A DNA stretch of 47,428 nucleotides from the NCBI GenBank assembly GCA_016927515.1, contig JAFGMN010000287.1, forward strand, positions 1 through 47,428. The letters are read 5' to 3'. The stretch is from a candidate division CSSED10-310 bacterium (GTDB lineage Bacteria > CSSED10-310). The notes beneath the pieces were generated by a model that had not been told where the DNA came from, did not search any database, and saw only the letters and a program-made list of their open reading frames with translations. Positions 46,028 through 47,428 of this stretch are shown here, one piece after another; the first letter of the stretch is position 1, and each line of letters opens with the position of its first letter. The position numbers were made by a program, and so were the translations under genes.

Positions 46028-46771
46028 ATGGGCGACTCAGTCTCTATACTGTATACATTTTTCCTTGTTTTTGCACGGATAGTCCCCATCAGTGTGATGT
46101 CACCGGTTTTAGGTGCCCACTGGGTTAATGGCAAGGCGCAGATGGTGATGTGCGGCGTGATCAGCGCTTGTATGCTTCCAGCGGTGACTGGCCCATTGCC
46201 TGGGAATCTGGTGGTGGGTCTGATCGTTGAGTGCTTGCGGGGATGTATCTTGGGATTGTTGACATCATTACCGTTTCATGCGATTGAGGCTGCTGGTGAA
46301 TGGCTGGACGTGAATCGTGGAGAGACGTTAGCATCGCTTTTAATTCCTCAGTTTTCGACCCGAACATCTTCGATGGGACGATTGTTTTTAGTCATGGCCA
46401 CCGCATTATTTTTTAGTTCGAATCATCATCTTGTCTTTATCCGGGCGTTGCAGGAGAGTTTTGTGCTAATCCCGATGACTTGCAGTTGGCGCGACGGATT
46501 TAGTCACGATTCGATGGTGGCAGCAACTTGGGTGATCGATGGTGTTTCCGTCTATTTCCGTACAGCGATGCGAATAACGTTGCCCATCGTTTTCCTGTTA
46601 TGGTTGACGGACATTGTACTGGGTTTCATTAATCGGGTAGCTCCGGCGTTGCAGGTTTTTTATCTTGGATTGCCTCTGAAATTGTGGCTTGGAATTGGCA
46701 TGGCTGCATTGATAACCCGGCGGTTAGTCCCGGTTATTCTGGATGTGCTTGTCAGGCCGGTGGTTATGTAA
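46028..46771 (+). CDS. sctT: T3SS export apparatus protein SctT (FliR/YscT family)
   Basis: FFLVFARIVPISVMSPVLG; ECLRGCILGLLTSLPFHAIEAAGEWLDVNRGETLASLL; multi-pass; follows sctRS. Confidence 0.92.
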   Translation: MGDSVSILYTFFLVFARIVPISVMSPVLGAHWVNGKAQMVMCGVISACMLPAVTGPLPGNLVVGLIVECLRGCILGLLTSLPFHAIEAAGEWLDVNRGETLASLLIPQFSTRTSSMGRLFLVMATALFFSSNHHLVFIRALQESFVLIPMTCSWRDGFSHDSMVAATWVIDGVSVYFRTAMRITLPIVFLLWLTDIVLGFINRVAPALQVFYLGLPLKLWLGIGMAALITRRLVPVILDVLVRPVVM

Positions 46772-46810
46772 CTTGACGAATCGATCACTGCTCTTTACAG
46801 TGAGCCTGCG

Positions 46811-46840
46811 CTGAAGTGTGAAGAAGCGTGAAGAAGCGTG
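46811..46840 (+). repeat. Short tandem decamer (CTGAAGTGTG-AAGAAGCGTG-AAGAAGCGTG) immediately upstream of the clpX SD
   Basis: Two identical and one degenerate copy. Confidence 0.6.
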
Positions 46841-46853
46841 AAGGAGAAACTGG

Positions 46854-47428
46854 ATGGCTGAAAAACGAAACTTTCTACAGAGGTGCTCATTTTGCGGGAA
46901 ATCGCAGCATGAGATCGAGAAAATGATTGTTGGACCCCGCGTGTATATATGCAATGAATGTGTTGAGCAGTGTTATCGGATGCTTGAAGATGACCGCCGT
47001 GAGATTGGGTCGTTTGCAATGGAAGACATTGATCTGCCGACGCCTTCGGAGATCAAAGCTCATCTGGATGAATATGTCATTGGGCAGGATCAGGCGAAAA
47101 AGATATTGTCAGTGGCAGTGCACAATCATTATCGACGAATTGAGCACAAGGAATCGAAAAAAAGCGATCCGGAAAACTACGTTCATCTCGATAAATCCAA
47201 TATTATGCTACTGGGTCCTACCGGATCGGGTAAGACATTATTGGCTCAAACATTGGCCCGGTATTTAAAGGTTCCGTTCGCGGTTGCAGATGCGACGACG
47301 TTGACGGAAGCAGGATATGTCGGAGAGGATGTCGAGACGATCATCCTGAAGCTGCTTCTGGCTGCAGATATGAAAATTGAGAAGGCTCAGAGGGGAATCA
47401 TCTATATTGATGAGATCGATAAGATTAC
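46854..47428 (+). CDS. clpX: ATP-dependent Clp protease ATP-binding subunit ClpX (3'-truncated by window)
   Basis: Zinc-finger [81 protein letters not shown]; open to end of window. Confidence 0.97.
   Translation, partial: MAEKRNFLQRCSFCGKSQHEIEKMIVGPRVYICNECVEQCYRMLEDDRREIGSFAMEDIDLPTPSEIKAHLDEYVIGQDQAKKILSVAVHNHYRRIEHKESKKSDPENYVHLDKSNIMLLGPTGSGKTLLAQTLARYLKVPFAVADATTLTEAGYVGEDVETIILKLLLAADMKIEKAQRGIIYIDEIDKI

Noticed and set aside
37326-46771. Interpretation of the right-hand cluster as an ordinary flagellar operon
   Set aside because: It has a SctJ lipoprotein with a lipobox, an SctI-like rod, a needle-like protein and a TPR chaperone in injectisome order, and no hook, rod or flagellin genes. 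The FliO-like gene keeps the question partly open, so it is listed as a finding.

Overview
Bacterial chromosomal window with dense, mostly + strand gene packing and no rRNA, tRNA, CRISPR or transposase that I could recognise. Left third (1-13.5 kb): secreted or surface proteins with Thr-Pro-rich linkers, and a cobalamin-riboswitch locus (BtuB-like receptor, a BtuG-like beta-propeller, and a further surface protein). Middle (13.6-36.3 kb): housekeeping and accessory genes, including an M55 D-aminopeptidase, RluA, an asparagine-synthase-like protein, CinA, a peptide ABC transporter (SBP plus two permeases), an Asd/Usg-like protein, a class III nucleotide cyclase, NadA-NadB, KsgA, UppP, Sir2 and TldD/TldE. 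Right end (37.3-46.8 kb): a compact, translationally coupled type III secretion (injectisome-like) operon, K?-L-E?-F?-G(TPR)-I-J-N-O-P-Q-(FliO-like)-R-S-T, followed by clpX, which runs off the window. Most notable observations: (1) the SctQ homologue carries an N-terminal FHA domain; (2) it has a strong in-frame internal Shine-Dalgarno/ATG predicted to make a separate SpoA-only SctQ-C; (3) a FliO-like gene, normally flagellar, sits directly before sctR; (4) sctC, sctD, sctU and sctV are absent from the cluster; (5) three secreted proteins share a C-terminal domain that I do not recognise, after Thr-Pro linkers. All assignments come from reading the sequence and remembered family motifs. No database search was run.
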